Shown here in pieces: positions 51,762 through 60,147 of a stretch of DNA of 64,000 bases; position 1 is the stretch's first letter, and each line of letters begins with the position of its first letter. The notes below the pieces were generated by a model, which ran no database searches, was not told the origin of the DNA, and saw nothing but the letters and a program-made list of their open reading frames with translations. This DNA is from UBA2821 sp902763335 (GTDB taxonomy: Bacteria > Bacillota > Clostridia > Lachnospirales > Lachnospiraceae). Location: NCBI GenBank assembly GCA_052066835.1, contig JBQHRJ010000015.1; one strand, given 5' to 3'. Both the position numbers and the translations under genes were made by a program.

Positions 51762-52562
51762 TTACTTCAATACCTTTGGATTTTGTTCTTCCAAAATGGA
51801 CATTTGATGTATGGCAATCTTATTTAATTTTATCAGACGTTCTTTCTGACTTAATCCGTCTTCAATCAAAACTGCATTGATATTTTCCATGTTGGAAAGA
51901 CAAATCAATTCATTAATGCTAGCATAATCTCTGATATTCCCCTTTTTGTCAGGATGTTCTTCACGCCACTGCTTGGCAGTCATACCAAACAATGCCATAT
52001 TTAATACATCTGCTTCGGATGCATAGATTACAGAGGTCTGCTGTGGTGTAAGCTCAGCTGGAATCAGATTTGTTTTTATGGCATCTGTATGTATTCGGTA
52101 ATTGATTTTTGCCAGCTCTCTTTTCGCACTCCAGCCAAGTAAAGCTTGTTCTTTCTTTTTTAACCGTTCAAATTCCTTAATCAGATACAGCTTAAACTGA
52201 GGAGATACCCAACTTGCAAACTCAAATGCAATATCCTTGTATGCGTATGTTCCACCATATCGTCCAGCTTTAGCTATGATACCTTTTGAATTGGTTCTGG
52301 TTACCCATTGCTTAACCGACATAATGAAACGATTCAGACCAGCTTCCTGCATAATTTCTTCATATGCATGGATATCAAAATCTTCGTTATACATTTCTTC
52401 CCATATACCAAGAAATTCTATTGTATTTTTATTACGAAGCCACTTCTCAATCAATGCCGGTCCGTTATCAATTTTTCGCACCATATCTGTTAAAGAAATA
52501 TAATCATCTTCTTCAATCTGTAATACCTGTATTTCAGTACCATCGACATTGAGTTTTTCCAT
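51762..52562 (-). CDS. KilA-N domain protein
   Basis: 266 residues. The N-terminal KilA-N domain (~15-110: DYISLTDMVRKIDNGPALIEKWLRN ... AKAGRYGGTYAYKDIAFEFASWVSPQFKLYLIKEFERL) is a DNA-binding module of phage antirepressors and plasmid proteins. The C-terminal half is helical (EADVLNMALFGMTAKQWREE). It occupies the slot that holds a BRO-N protein in element A, which suggests interchangeable antirepressor or regulatory roles. Confidence 0.88.
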   Translation of the reverse strand: MEKLNVDGTEIQVLQIEEDDYISLTDMVRKIDNGPALIEKWLRNKNTIEFLGIWEEMYNEDFDIHAYEEIMQEAGLNRFIMSVKQWVTRTNSKGIIAKAGRYGGTYAYKDIAFEFASWVSPQFKLYLIKEFERLKKKEQALLGWSAKRELAKINYRIHTDAIKTNLIPAELTPQQTSVIYASEADVLNMALFGMTAKQWREEHPDKKGNIRDYASINELICLSNMENINAVLIEDGLSQKERLIKLNKIAIHQMSILEEQNPKVLK

Positions 52563-52580
52563 AAATCAGCCGTCCTTTCT

Positions 52581-53480
52581 TTATTCTTTATCCTTCGCCC
52601 GGCTCTTATACACATTATACTGGTTCTTGCATTTGCCGCTGCAGAATACGCTGTTTGGTCTGTTGGCAATAAAAGCATTGCCACAATGCTTACATACCCG
52701 GAGTGTGGATTTTTCATCGGTAAGCATAAAGGAAAACATCATCTGCACACCAAGTAAGAGGGAGTGGAAATCCCAGACAATGGTAGGTCGGTCAAGCAGC
52801 TCTATGTGATAGGTTGGTGCAATACCGCCAAATGCCGCCATGCCCTGACGGTAAAGCTGTTTTTGCATATCATCCAGCATGTCAAAGTCCTGATAGTAGA
52901 GAAAGCTTGACATAAAGGTAAATGCCCAGTCTTTAAATAAAGTCACAAGCCAGTCATACCGTTCTGCATATTCTTTCTGGAAACTCATCATTACTGCCTG
53001 CGATTTGTTTTTCATGGTCATAATCAGTGCCATCATCTGCACATCGTCCGTACTCCATGAAGATTCCATCCCTTTTTTTACAAAATCAATCTTATCAAAG
53101 GGAAAGAAGTAAGAAAGATATTTTTCCGTAGTCATGCTTTCCTCTTTGATGAAATGGTTCTTCGGCAAATATACCGCATGGTAGGTAATAAAGTCCGGTG
53201 TGGTAGGAAGTGCTGTCATAAATCCAAGCAGTCCGTAACAGGTAACAAAATCCATAATGGCACTCTGCAAACGTTCCTGTGTATTATTTTTGTCCATGCA
53301 CATCAATCCAAGGTTTACCGCCTTTAATACAATCTGCTCCGAATCCTTTAGCGGATTATAAAGAGACACTTTCGCATCCGGTGAAGGTGTGATGTACAAC
53401 GTACCTTCTTTATCTTCCTTCCATTCATATTTGTCATAACGTGCCCAGTTGGAGCTGGTTCTCTTAAATAGGTTACTCAT
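52581..53480 (-). CDS. DUF6076 protein with C-terminal zinc finger, element B
   Basis: 299 residues from the ATG at 53480 (GGAGGC upstream). Collinear with the element A protein: ARYDKYEWKED start, TALPTTPDFITYHAVYLPKNHFIKEE middle, FGGIAPTYHIELLDRPTIVWDFHSL, and zinc site CKHCGNAF...FCSGKCKNQYN. Backbone gene of unknown function, 18 bases upstream of the KilA-N gene in the same operon. Confidence 0.82.
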   Translation of the reverse strand: MSNLFKRTSSNWARYDKYEWKEDKEGTLYITPSPDAKVSLYNPLKDSEQIVLKAVNLGLMCMDKNNTQERLQSAIMDFVTCYGLLGFMTALPTTPDFITYHAVYLPKNHFIKEESMTTEKYLSYFFPFDKIDFVKKGMESSWSTDDVQMMALIMTMKNKSQAVMMSFQKEYAERYDWLVTLFKDWAFTFMSSFLYYQDFDMLDDMQKQLYRQGMAAFGGIAPTYHIELLDRPTIVWDFHSLLLGVQMMFSFMLTDEKSTLRVCKHCGNAFIANRPNSVFCSGKCKNQYNVYKSRAKDKE

Positions 53481-53564
53481 AAAAGCCTCCAATCTGTCTG
53501 CTCTAAAATGTAATCTGTATCATTGGAAAATATATTACTATCATACCAAGCATGTCCTACAAGG

Positions 53565-54323
53565 TCAAATGGTATTTGTGATTTCTTTCGTTTTCTTATT
53601 CTTTTTATCCGTAATCAGTGACCGATAGGTATCATAAAAAATCTGCTCCGTCTTCGTAAGGGAAATGTGATTATCCACTCTGTTTTGTAGTGCCTGCATA
53701 AAGGATTTACGAAGCTTTTTTAACATGGTGTCACGGATTTTTCGGATATTTCTGTCGGTCTGCTCTCTACATGCTGCAATTAACTGGCAGGAGTATCCCT
53801 TAATGGCAAGCTGATATAAAAGCTCCTTCTGTACATCTTTTAACGCAAAGATTGCTTTAGAAATATCCTCGTCTGTTACCAGCTCATGTATTTCAAAGGG
53901 GCAGTCATAAATGGCATCAAGGAAATCCCCTTTCAGTATCTGCTTCCAGAAAACATGCCGGATGGGAGCAGGAATTACAATCTCATCCGGTGACATTCCC
54001 CATTCAAGGGGAACATCCGATCTTCCTATTTCATGGTAGCGTTCCTTACGTTCCCGGTTGGCATCAAACCTGTTCCACCATGTAACCACATTTGCAAATT
54101 CCTCCTCGGTTCTGGCAGAATCCTCAAGACGTGTCAGTGCTTCCTGTTCCAGTTCACGTTTCAGCTTGTTTCTTGTTGATGCTTCCGGTATCCCTGATAC
54201 TTTCGGCTCATTTTCCATCTCAAGTTCTATTTCAAGAATAGCGGCATTCTCCCGTTCAAGGGCATCCGTCAGGTCATCTTCCGGCATGTCTTCTTCAAAA
54301 TAATCATTTGTACATTCCTTCAA
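53565..54323 (-). CDS. Element-encoded sigma-factor-like protein, element B
   Basis: About 252 residues, homologous to the element A protein: NRERKERYHEIGRSDVPLEWGMSPDEIVIPAPIRHVFWKQ in the middle and a C-terminal helix-turn-helix (KGYSCQLIAACREQTDRNIRKIRDTMLKKLRK) like sigma region 4. TTG at 54323 fits the AAAGGTGG upstream; the start is uncertain. Divergent from tnpW, with a two-box motif between them, exactly as in element A. Confidence 0.7.
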   Translation of the reverse strand: MKECTNDYFEEDMPEDDLTDALERENAAILEIELEMENEPKVSGIPEASTRNKLKRELEQEALTRLEDSARTEEEFANVVTWWNRFDANRERKERYHEIGRSDVPLEWGMSPDEIVIPAPIRHVFWKQILKGDFLDAIYDCPFEIHELVTDEDISKAIFALKDVQKELLYQLAIKGYSCQLIAACREQTDRNIRKIRDTMLKKLRKSFMQALQNRVDNHISLTKTEQIFYDTYRSLITDKKNKKTKEITNTI

Positions 54324-54368
54324 CAGGGATTCACCACCTTTCAAAAAATATTTTCAAAACTTTTATAA

Positions 54369-54443
54369 AAAACAGTTCCGTTTTGGGACTGCATTTCTCC
54401 TATAGGTGAGGAAGTAATCTTATTTATCGAAAAAAGATTACTT
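54369..54443 (+). promoter_or_regulatory. Two-box promoter-like motif, copy 4, and adjoining hairpin
   Basis: AAAACAGTTCCG, 13 bases, TTTCTCCTATAGGTGA (54369-54408), reading towards tnpW. A hairpin, aagtaatctt/aagattactt (54412-54443), follows immediately. The element A copy has a comparable hairpin. Confidence 0.65.
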
Positions 54444-54470
54444 AATACCATAAGAAAGGAGCCGGATTTT

Positions 54471-54518
54471 ATGAAGATTTGTCTTATCCGTTGTCGCAGT
54501 CCGTCAAAGATACTTTGA
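54471..54518 (+). CDS. Possible 15-residue leader peptide before TnpW
   Basis: MKICLIRCRSPSKIL, with AAGGAG 10 bases upstream. Same position as the 19-codon ORF in element A. Too short for certainty. Confidence 0.45.
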   Translation: MKICLIRCRSPSKIL

Positions 54519-54564
54519 TTATAGCAAACATATGTTCACATTTCAAGGAGGAGGTGAAATAATT

Positions 54565-54747
54565 ATGGAGCAGACAGCAAGTAAAGAGCAGGCGATGTCC
54601 TCTTTTACCAAAAGAAAAGGACAGACCACCTATAAGGTAAATGTGTTTTTCGCAGAGAATACTACAGCTACCTTTGAGGATAAGCTTTTGCATCTGATGG
54701 CAAATGATATTGCCAACCGGAAGCAGGGTATACCGGATGCAGAGTAA
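54565..54747 (+). CDS. tnpW: Transposon-encoded protein TnpW, element B
   Basis: 60 residues (SSFTKRKGQTTYKVNVFFAENTTATFEDKLLHLMANDI), clearly homologous to the element A TnpW. ATG 54565 has AGGAGGTG; the upstream in-frame ATG at 54532 lacks a site. Starts the mobilization operon. Confidence 0.88.
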   Translation: MEQTASKEQAMSSFTKRKGQTTYKVNVFFAENTTATFEDKLLHLMANDIANRKQGIPDAE

Positions 54748-54805
54748 TTGTTGCACAAATCAATTGTTTTTAAGCTGATATTTCATCAGCAGGAAGGAGT
54801 TTTGT

Positions 54806-55144
54806 ATGGGTAAATCAACCAAAACCTATGAAGAAAGAATCCAGGAGAAGGATTTAAGGATCGAGAAGCTGGCACAGGAACTGAAGCGTTATGAGGCACA
54901 AAAGAAGCAGCTGGAGAAACGAAAGAAGGAGGAAGAACGGAAAATCCGTACCCACCGTCTGATTGAAATTGGTGCGGCGGTGGAGTCAGTTCTTGGAAGA
55001 TGTATTGAGCTGGAAGAAATCCCTAAGCTGATTGCATTTCTAAATAAGCAGGAAGCCAACGGGAAATTTTTCTCCAAAGCAATGCAAAAAGGTCCGGATA
55101 CAGATATGAAAAAAGAGGAAGTTGGGGAGTCAGGAGTTTCCTGA
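54806..55144 (+). CDS. DUF3847 family protein, element B
   Basis: 112 residues: an N-terminal charged coiled coil (EERIQEKDLRIEKLAQELKRYEAQKKQLEKRKKEEERKIRTH), then IGAAVESVLGRCIELEEIPKLIAFLNKQEANGKFFSKAM, collinear with the element A protein. AAGGAG precedes the ATG. oriT begins 23 bases after the stop. Confidence 0.82.
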   Translation: MGKSTKTYEERIQEKDLRIEKLAQELKRYEAQKKQLEKRKKEEERKIRTHRLIEIGAAVESVLGRCIELEEIPKLIAFLNKQEANGKFFSKAMQKGPDTDMKKEEVGESGVS

Positions 55145-55166
55145 TTCCCTTCTCTTTTTAGGGAGA

Positions 55167-55198
55167 AGGGCGCACTTATAGACAGGCAGAGCCTGTCT
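55167..55198 (-). other. oriT: oriT of element B with RSF1010-like nic site
   Basis: On the minus strand, the inverted repeat agacaggc-tct-gcctgtct is followed by aTAAGTGCGCCCT, identical to element A. Towards the relaxase gene lie two more hairpins: tatgggaagca/tgcttcccata (55221-55276) and ggaagaac/gttcttcc (55277-55301). Confidence 0.85.
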
Positions 55199-55341
55199 AT
55201 TGCGCGCGCTCTGCGAGGCTTATGGGAAGCATCTGGGTTTTAAAAGATAAACTTTCGGAACGGTCTGCTTCCCATAGGAAGAACCCCTCCGGCGTTCTTC
55301 CACATAAGAATATGCACTTTTAACGAAGGAGGATATGCACT

Positions 55342-56844
55342 ATGTCAATTTATCATTGCAGTATCAAAATCATTAGCAGGAGTGATGGAAAATCGGCAGT
55401 TGCTTCTTCTGCCTACCGCTCCGGCGAAAAGCTCATGGATGACCGCACAGGTCTTGTTCATGACTTTACGAAAAAGCGTGGAGTTGTATTTACAGAAGTT
55501 GCACTTCCGGCACATGCTCCGCCGGAATATGCTGACCGGAATGTATTATGGAATGCGGTGGAAAAGGCAGAAAAGAAATCCAACGCACAGCTTGCGAGAG
55601 AGATAGAAGTGGCACTTCCAAAGGAGCTTTCAAGGGAATGTCAGATTGAAATTGTAAGAAGGTATGTGCAGGATAATTTTGTTTCCGTTGGCATGTGTGC
55701 CGACTGGGCATTGCATGATAAGGGTGATGGCAACCCCCATGCTCACATTATGCTGACCATGCGTGGCATCAAACCCGATGGCACATGGGCACAGAAGGAA
55801 AAGAAGATTTATGCCCTTGATGAAGACGGAAACCGCATTCCACTCATTGACCCTGCTACCGGAGAGCAGAAGCTTGGTAAACGGAATGAAAAGCTTTGGA
55901 AACGCATTACTGTAGAACCAAATGACTGGAACGAACACAGTAAAGCAGAAATCTGGAGAAAATCATGGGCAGATATCTGTAACGAATATCTGTCTTTGGA
56001 ACAGCAGATTGACCACAGAAGTTACAAACGGCAGGAGCTGGATTTAGAGCCTACCATCCACGAAGGGTATCGTGCCCGCAAGATGGAGAAGGCAGGCTTT
56101 GTTTCTAATCGGTGCGAATACAACCGGATTGTAAAAGCTATCAATTCACTTAAGACAAAATGGTTACAGACAGTCCGTGAATTACAACAGACCATTATAG
56201 AGAAAGGACGTTTTTTATATGAACGAATTGCAGGATACCTTGGAGGAAATCATGAAGATTTTTTCCTCACAGGAAGAGATGCTGGACATCATGGAGGAAC
56301 AGCAGAAGGAGTTGGATTTTCTTCGGAATACGATTCAGAAGCAGGACGAATTGCTGAAGAAATTGAACGAAGAGAATGCCAAGCTGTCGGCAGAGAATCA
56401 GGAATTAGCCGGACAGAATCTGCGATTGCAAACACAGAATCAGCAATTGCAGAAATTATGCAAAGAGTAAAAGAGAAAGCGAGGGAACGAGATGAACGAA
56501 TCAGAAAACTTAAAGAACGAAGACGACTTGTTGAGTCTGTCGGAGACACTTATGGAGGAGAACGAAACTTACCGTCATCGGATAAATCAGTTGGAGAATC
56601 AGATACAGACGCATTTATCCGACAGGCAAAAGCTGAAATCGCAGATACAATCCATGCAATCAACTCTGGACGCAATAGCGCAAGAGAATCAGAACTTGAA
56701 CGCTCATATCGCCAGATTAGCAGAGAGCGATTTGGTACTGGTGGAGAACGAGAAGTTGAAAAAGGAAAATCAGCAGGTGCTGGCAGAGAAAGAGAAGGCT
56801 CAGAGAATCTTCGCAGAAGCCGAGAAAAAGGCAGAGAACGCTAA
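55342..56844 (+). CDS. mobA: MobA/MobL-type relaxase (MOBQ family), element B
   Basis: 500 residues. Active-site Tyr in SSAYRSGEKL (Y25), metal site NPHAHIMLTMRG and the family block WNEHSKAEIWRKSWADICNEYL. The C-terminal ~205 residues are Arg/Glu-rich (EIMQRVKEKARERDERIRKLKERRR; SELERSYRQISRERFGTG). They overlap a complete 83-codon ORF and the first 353 bases of the DUF6040 gene in other frames. Both relaxase tails keep similar residues, so all frames appear to be maintained. GAAGGAGG precedes the ATG. Confidence 0.92.
   Translation: MSIYHCSIKIISRSDGKSAVASSAYRSGEKLMDDRTGLVHDFTKKRGVVFTEVALPAHAPPEYADRNVLWNAVEKAEKKSNAQLAREIEVALPKELSRECQIEIVRRYVQDNFVSVGMCADWALHDKGDGNPHAHIMLTMRGIKPDGTWAQKEKKIYALDEDGNRIPLIDPATGEQKLGKRNEKLWKRITVEPNDWNEHSKAEIWRKSWADICNEYLSLEQQIDHRSYKRQELDLEPTIHEGYRARKMEKAGFVSNRCEYNRIVKAINSLKTKWLQTVRELQQTIIEKGRFLYERIAGYLGGNHEDFFLTGRDAGHHGGTAEGVGFSSEYDSEAGRIAEEIERRECQAVGRESGISRTESAIANTESAIAEIMQRVKEKARERDERIRKLKERRRLVESVGDTYGGERNLPSSDKSVGESDTDAFIRQAKAEIADTIHAINSGRNSARESELERSYRQISRERFGTGGEREVEKGKSAGAGREREGSENLRRSREKGRER
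56219..56470 (+). CDS. Small coiled-coil protein nested inside the relaxase gene, element B
   Basis: 83 residues (MNELQDTLEEIMKIFSSQEE ... LKKLNEENAKLSAENQELAG), continuous heptads. Entirely within the relaxase gene in another frame, with AAAGGA before its ATG. Equivalent to 13314-13541 in element A. Confidence 0.75.
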   Translation: MNELQDTLEEIMKIFSSQEEMLDIMEEQQKELDFLRNTIQKQDELLKKLNEENAKLSAENQELAGQNLRLQTQNQQLQKLCKE

Positions 56845-57484
56845 TGTTGTCTTAATGAAAGCGAAGGCATTGGAAGCTGATTTTAACAATCATATTTCCG
56901 TTGAAGCTAAGCATATCCGCAAGCAAGTAAAAGCAGATATGCAAATACAGTTACAGGAAAAGTTGCGAACGCAAACCGCTACACTTGGCGTATGGACATG
57001 GGTAATTGCTTTTATCAGCATTGTTCAAACTGGTTATATCTTTTTTGTCAACAAAGATGTAGTTGCCACCATACCTGATTGGTTTCTGAATCGTGGCAGG
57101 AATGTGATGAACATTTCAAATTTGCTTTGTAGGGTGTATCAGTGGTGCTATGAATATCTGGCTCAGTATGTCCATTCCTATGTGGCAGTTGGTATTATTG
57201 CTTTAGTGTCTGTTGGGATTGCGGCAGGTGTATTTGTACTTGCGAAAATAGCATTTGACAGGATTACAGAAAAGTGTGATGACCGATGGCAATATTACAA
57301 AAACACTGGTGTTGCAGAACTTAGAAAGGCTGTGTCCGTAGCACTTTGTGTTATCAGTGTTACATTGTCAATGTTATCTGTTTCACTGATTCCGGTAGAT
57401 ATTAATGTGCTAAGCTGGTGGCTTATTCTTTCGGCAGGTCTGAATTTTTTGTATCATGGCAGTTGTAAGGGCAGTTACCATTAA
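56492..57484 (+). CDS. DUF6040-like coiled-coil membrane protein, element B
   Basis: 330 residues: coiled coil ~15-150, then about four membrane helices (near 172, 232, 285 and 310). It begins inside the relaxase gene 22 bases after the nested ORF ends, with GAGGGAACGAG upstream. Same size, topology and overlap as 12318-13295. Possibly a membrane partner of the relaxosome; function unknown. Confidence 0.8.
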   Translation: MNESENLKNEDDLLSLSETLMEENETYRHRINQLENQIQTHLSDRQKLKSQIQSMQSTLDAIAQENQNLNAHIARLAESDLVLVENEKLKKENQQVLAEKEKAQRIFAEAEKKAENANVVLMKAKALEADFNNHISVEAKHIRKQVKADMQIQLQEKLRTQTATLGVWTWVIAFISIVQTGYIFFVNKDVVATIPDWFLNRGRNVMNISNLLCRVYQWCYEYLAQYVHSYVAVGIIALVSVGIAAGVFVLAKIAFDRITEKCDDRWQYYKNTGVAELRKAVSVALCVISVTLSMLSVSLIPVDINVLSWWLILSAGLNFLYHGSCKGSYH

Positions 57485-57495
57485 TGCATAAAAGT

Positions 57496-57532
57496 ACTCC
57501 CATGGGCAGATGAAATCTGCTCACGGGAGAGT
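57496..57532. terminator. Bidirectional hairpin between DUF6040 and ABC-F genes
   Basis: actcccatgggcaga pairs imperfectly with tctgctcacgggagagt; it lies between convergent genes. Confidence 0.65.
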
Positions 57533-57581
57533 AATACAAAGGCGGTTCAAACTGGAAGTTGTCAGTCTTTCATCTTTTTTA

Positions 57582-59126
57582 TCACTCACTAATTAACTGT
57601 AATCCATTAGGATTTAGCTGATATATTTTATCACACACCTCTTCAATGTACTTTCTATCGTGAGAAATGCTAATGACAGCCCCTGGAAATTCTCGGAGCA
57701 TTTTTCTTATTACCGGGCCGGATAATGGTGAAAAATTTCTTGTAGGCTCATCCAGAATAAGAACATTCGCACCACTTAAACTCATCCTCAAAAGAAGCAC
57801 TTTCGCCTTTTGTCCACCAGACAACTCCCGAATAGGATGCTCCATTTCATCTGGCGTGTATTTAAGTGAACCTAGGTATGTTCTAATTCTTGTACGCTCT
57901 TCTTTATCTCCTGTTTTATCAAGGTAATCAACCGGTGTAACAGATAGCTCCAACAAATCTTCATAATTTTGGGGCATATATTCTGCTTTAATATCATTCC
58001 GATTCATAAGTTCTTCCGCTATCTTTTTTAGAAGAGTCGTTTTTCCTGCCCCGTTGGCTCCTATAATACAGATTTTCTCTGATCCTTTTATTTTCAAATA
58101 AATTCCTTCTGCCAAAATTCTTTCGCCTTCTGGAGTCATTAGCTTTGAAAGTTCATATTCTATGACCGTTTTCCCTGTTGGAATGTATGCGTTTTTATCT
58201 CCTAATTTAAAAAAGATTGCTTCTTCCTGCTCCGGCATTTGCGTCATATTTTCGTCTTCTCTTTCAAATCTTCGCCCCATAGCCTTAACTGTGTGCATTT
58301 TGTCCTTCAAATTCTTTGCCACCGACGGCGCTTGTCTGGAACAATTTGCTAATGCGCTTTGCACACTCTGAGACACTCTTTGATATTTCTCATCTCGAAT
58401 CTTTTTTTCCCTACGGTCACATAGTGCCCTCTGTTCTTGAAGTTCAAATTTATGAAGCCGTTCCTCCACATAGTTTCTATAGGGAAGCTTGGCCACGGTA
58501 TATCTCGCTTCTGTTTTTAGTTTAATCTGCTCGATATGTATTACCATGTTGGCGGTACGCTCTATCAATGTTTCATCGTGTGAAATAAAAAGCACAATAT
58601 GTTTCCATTCATTTATGGTTTTTTCCAGTAATGTAAGCGTCGCAATGTCAATATCATTTGAAGGTTCGTCTAACAATAGCACAGAAACATCGCGAATAAA
58701 AAGCCGCATGAGTTGTACCTTGACTTTTTCTCCTCCTGAAAGGCTCCCCATCATCTGACTACTGTAGAAAAAATCATTTTTTATTCCAAATTTTCCTGCA
58801 GTAACAGACAGTTCTTTTGGCGTTTTCTCCCAGAATATTTCTTCCTCAGAAAAATACTCGTATACGGTTTTTTTCTTATCTTCATCGGGCATCTCTTGCG
58901 GAAGGTAACCAAAACGTTCGTTTCCCATTACTCTTTCCCCATCCGCTTCTATATAGTTTTCTATAAGCGATGGATCATATATCCACTTCATTAATGTTGA
59001 TTTTCCGTTCCCTTCTTCTCCAATGATAACTGCTTTATCTCCATCATTTAGCACAAGGTTGAAATCATCAAGAATTACTCTCAGGTCTTTTTTATGTGTT
59101 AAATTTAATTTCTTTATCTGTAACAT
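57582..59126 (-). CDS. ABC-F family ATPase, probable ribosomal protection protein
   Basis: 514 residues, two ABC domains and no membrane segments. Domain 1: Walker A GEEGNGKSTL, signature LSGGEKVKVQL, Walker B LLLDEPSNDID. Linker at ~185-275, basic and helical, the part that reaches the peptidyl-transferase centre in resistance ABC-Fs. Domain 2: GANGAGKTTL, LSGGQKAKVLL, LILDEPTRNFSPLSGP. Such proteins (Msr, Vga, Lsa types) dislodge antibiotics from ribosomes. Start ATG 59126 has AAAAGGAGG. A long leader with an attenuator precedes it. The drug class cannot be read from sequence. Confidence 0.88.
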   Translation of the reverse strand: MLQIKKLNLTHKKDLRVILDDFNLVLNDGDKAVIIGEEGNGKSTLMKWIYDPSLIENYIEADGERVMGNERFGYLPQEMPDEDKKKTVYEYFSEEEIFWEKTPKELSVTAGKFGIKNDFFYSSQMMGSLSGGEKVKVQLMRLFIRDVSVLLLDEPSNDIDIATLTLLEKTINEWKHIVLFISHDETLIERTANMVIHIEQIKLKTEARYTVAKLPYRNYVEERLHKFELQEQRALCDRREKKIRDEKYQRVSQSVQSALANCSRQAPSVAKNLKDKMHTVKAMGRRFEREDENMTQMPEQEEAIFFKLGDKNAYIPTGKTVIEYELSKLMTPEGERILAEGIYLKIKGSEKICIIGANGAGKTTLLKKIAEELMNRNDIKAEYMPQNYEDLLELSVTPVDYLDKTGDKEERTRIRTYLGSLKYTPDEMEHPIRELSGGQKAKVLLLRMSLSGANVLILDEPTRNFSPLSGPVIRKMLREFPGAVISISHDRKYIEEVCDKIYQLNPNGLQLISE

Positions 59127-59345
59127 AAAGTTCCTCCTTTTCGAAACACGAGTCAATTATTTTTGTACACACAAAAACGAGCCTTTTTTGCATACGCAAA
59201 AATAGACTCGCCAAATAGACCTTTATTCCTTTCCCTAAGGAAAAGCAAAGGAAATGCCTCTTGCGATAATCCAACTTAAGCGTACACAAAAATAAACCTA
59301 TTTTCTACAGGCTCAATAACTATATGTGTCTTACTTAAATTAAAT
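59127..59345 (-). promoter_or_regulatory. Attenuator leader of the ABC-F gene
   Basis: On the minus strand a stem, cgagtctatttttgc/gcaaaaaaggctcg, is followed directly by TTTTT (59173-59210), an intrinsic terminator 50-85 bases before the ABC-F start. Upstream are competing stems (gcatttcctttgc; ccttagggaaagg) and an open frame starting near 59289 with clustered rare-type codons. This is the layout of ribosome-mediated attenuation that induces resistance genes under antibiotic. The remaining gap to 59506 shows no gene. Confidence 0.7.
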
Positions 59346-59506
59346 TATCTATTAATCATTTCCTCACCTTACACGAAATGTGCCATCCTTTTTTCTAATG
59401 ATAATACTATCATACTGTATTTATTGTGTCAACACATTCCACCTTATAGAAGCGCAAATTCAAATCTTCTGTTACTTTCAATCTCTCCACAAGACTGCAA
59501 GTTAAT

Positions 59507-60019
59507 TTACAGTTCCGTATGAGCAATTTCCGTTCCTTTCTTAAATCGATTCTTCAAGGGCAGATAGTATATCAACATCATGAAAAGCGGTTGCTGCCAC
59601 GACAAGCCTATGACACACCCAATCAGTTTTATGTTCGCAGACAAAATGCCGACTATAAAGGCAAGAACAGAAGAAACAATAATTAACCATTTGGTAAATA
59701 TTATCTCAGATTCCGTAACTATGTCTTGCTTTCTGATTGTTGTTACCCTAAGCAATATTGCGAAAATCAGAATAAATATCGTCGCAAACAATACAGCTGA
59801 GCCTATCACAAGAAAAATCGTCAATCCGTTTACTCCCGCAACTGTAAGGTTAGCTAATGGTGTAAAATCAGAACCGTCAATATTTATGTTGTCCACATAT
59901 TTGATTAAATTTTTGCCCAACATTACATTATATATTTCTCTTATATATCCTATTGAAAATATCCAATTAAGTATTGATGCTGCAACCAGCAGAACTCGTC
60001 TGACTAAACCTCTGCCCAT
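59507..60019 (-). CDS. Small four-helix membrane protein, element B cargo
   Basis: 170 residues from the ATG at 60019. Hydrophobic segments near 5-25, 62-90, 105-125 and 130-150, with a short outside loop after helix 1. Not recognised. It lies between the ABC-F and DUF6061 genes, the variable slot that holds a MerR regulator in element A. Confidence 0.65.
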   Translation of the reverse strand: MGRGLVRRVLLVAASILNWIFSIGYIREIYNVMLGKNLIKYVDNINIDGSDFTPLANLTVAGVNGLTIFLVIGSAVLFATIFILIFAILLRVTTIRKQDIVTESEIIFTKWLIIVSSVLAFIVGILSANIKLIGCVIGLSWQQPLFMMLIYYLPLKNRFKKGTEIAHTEL

Positions 60020-60147
60020 TGTAATTCCCCCACTAACTTCAAATTTCACTTCCTATTGTACCACGCACATCTCTTACATTCCACTTATATTTTTGTAAAG
60101 ATTTTGAAAAAGGCGGACTGCTAATCTATAGCAATCCGCCCGAAAAA

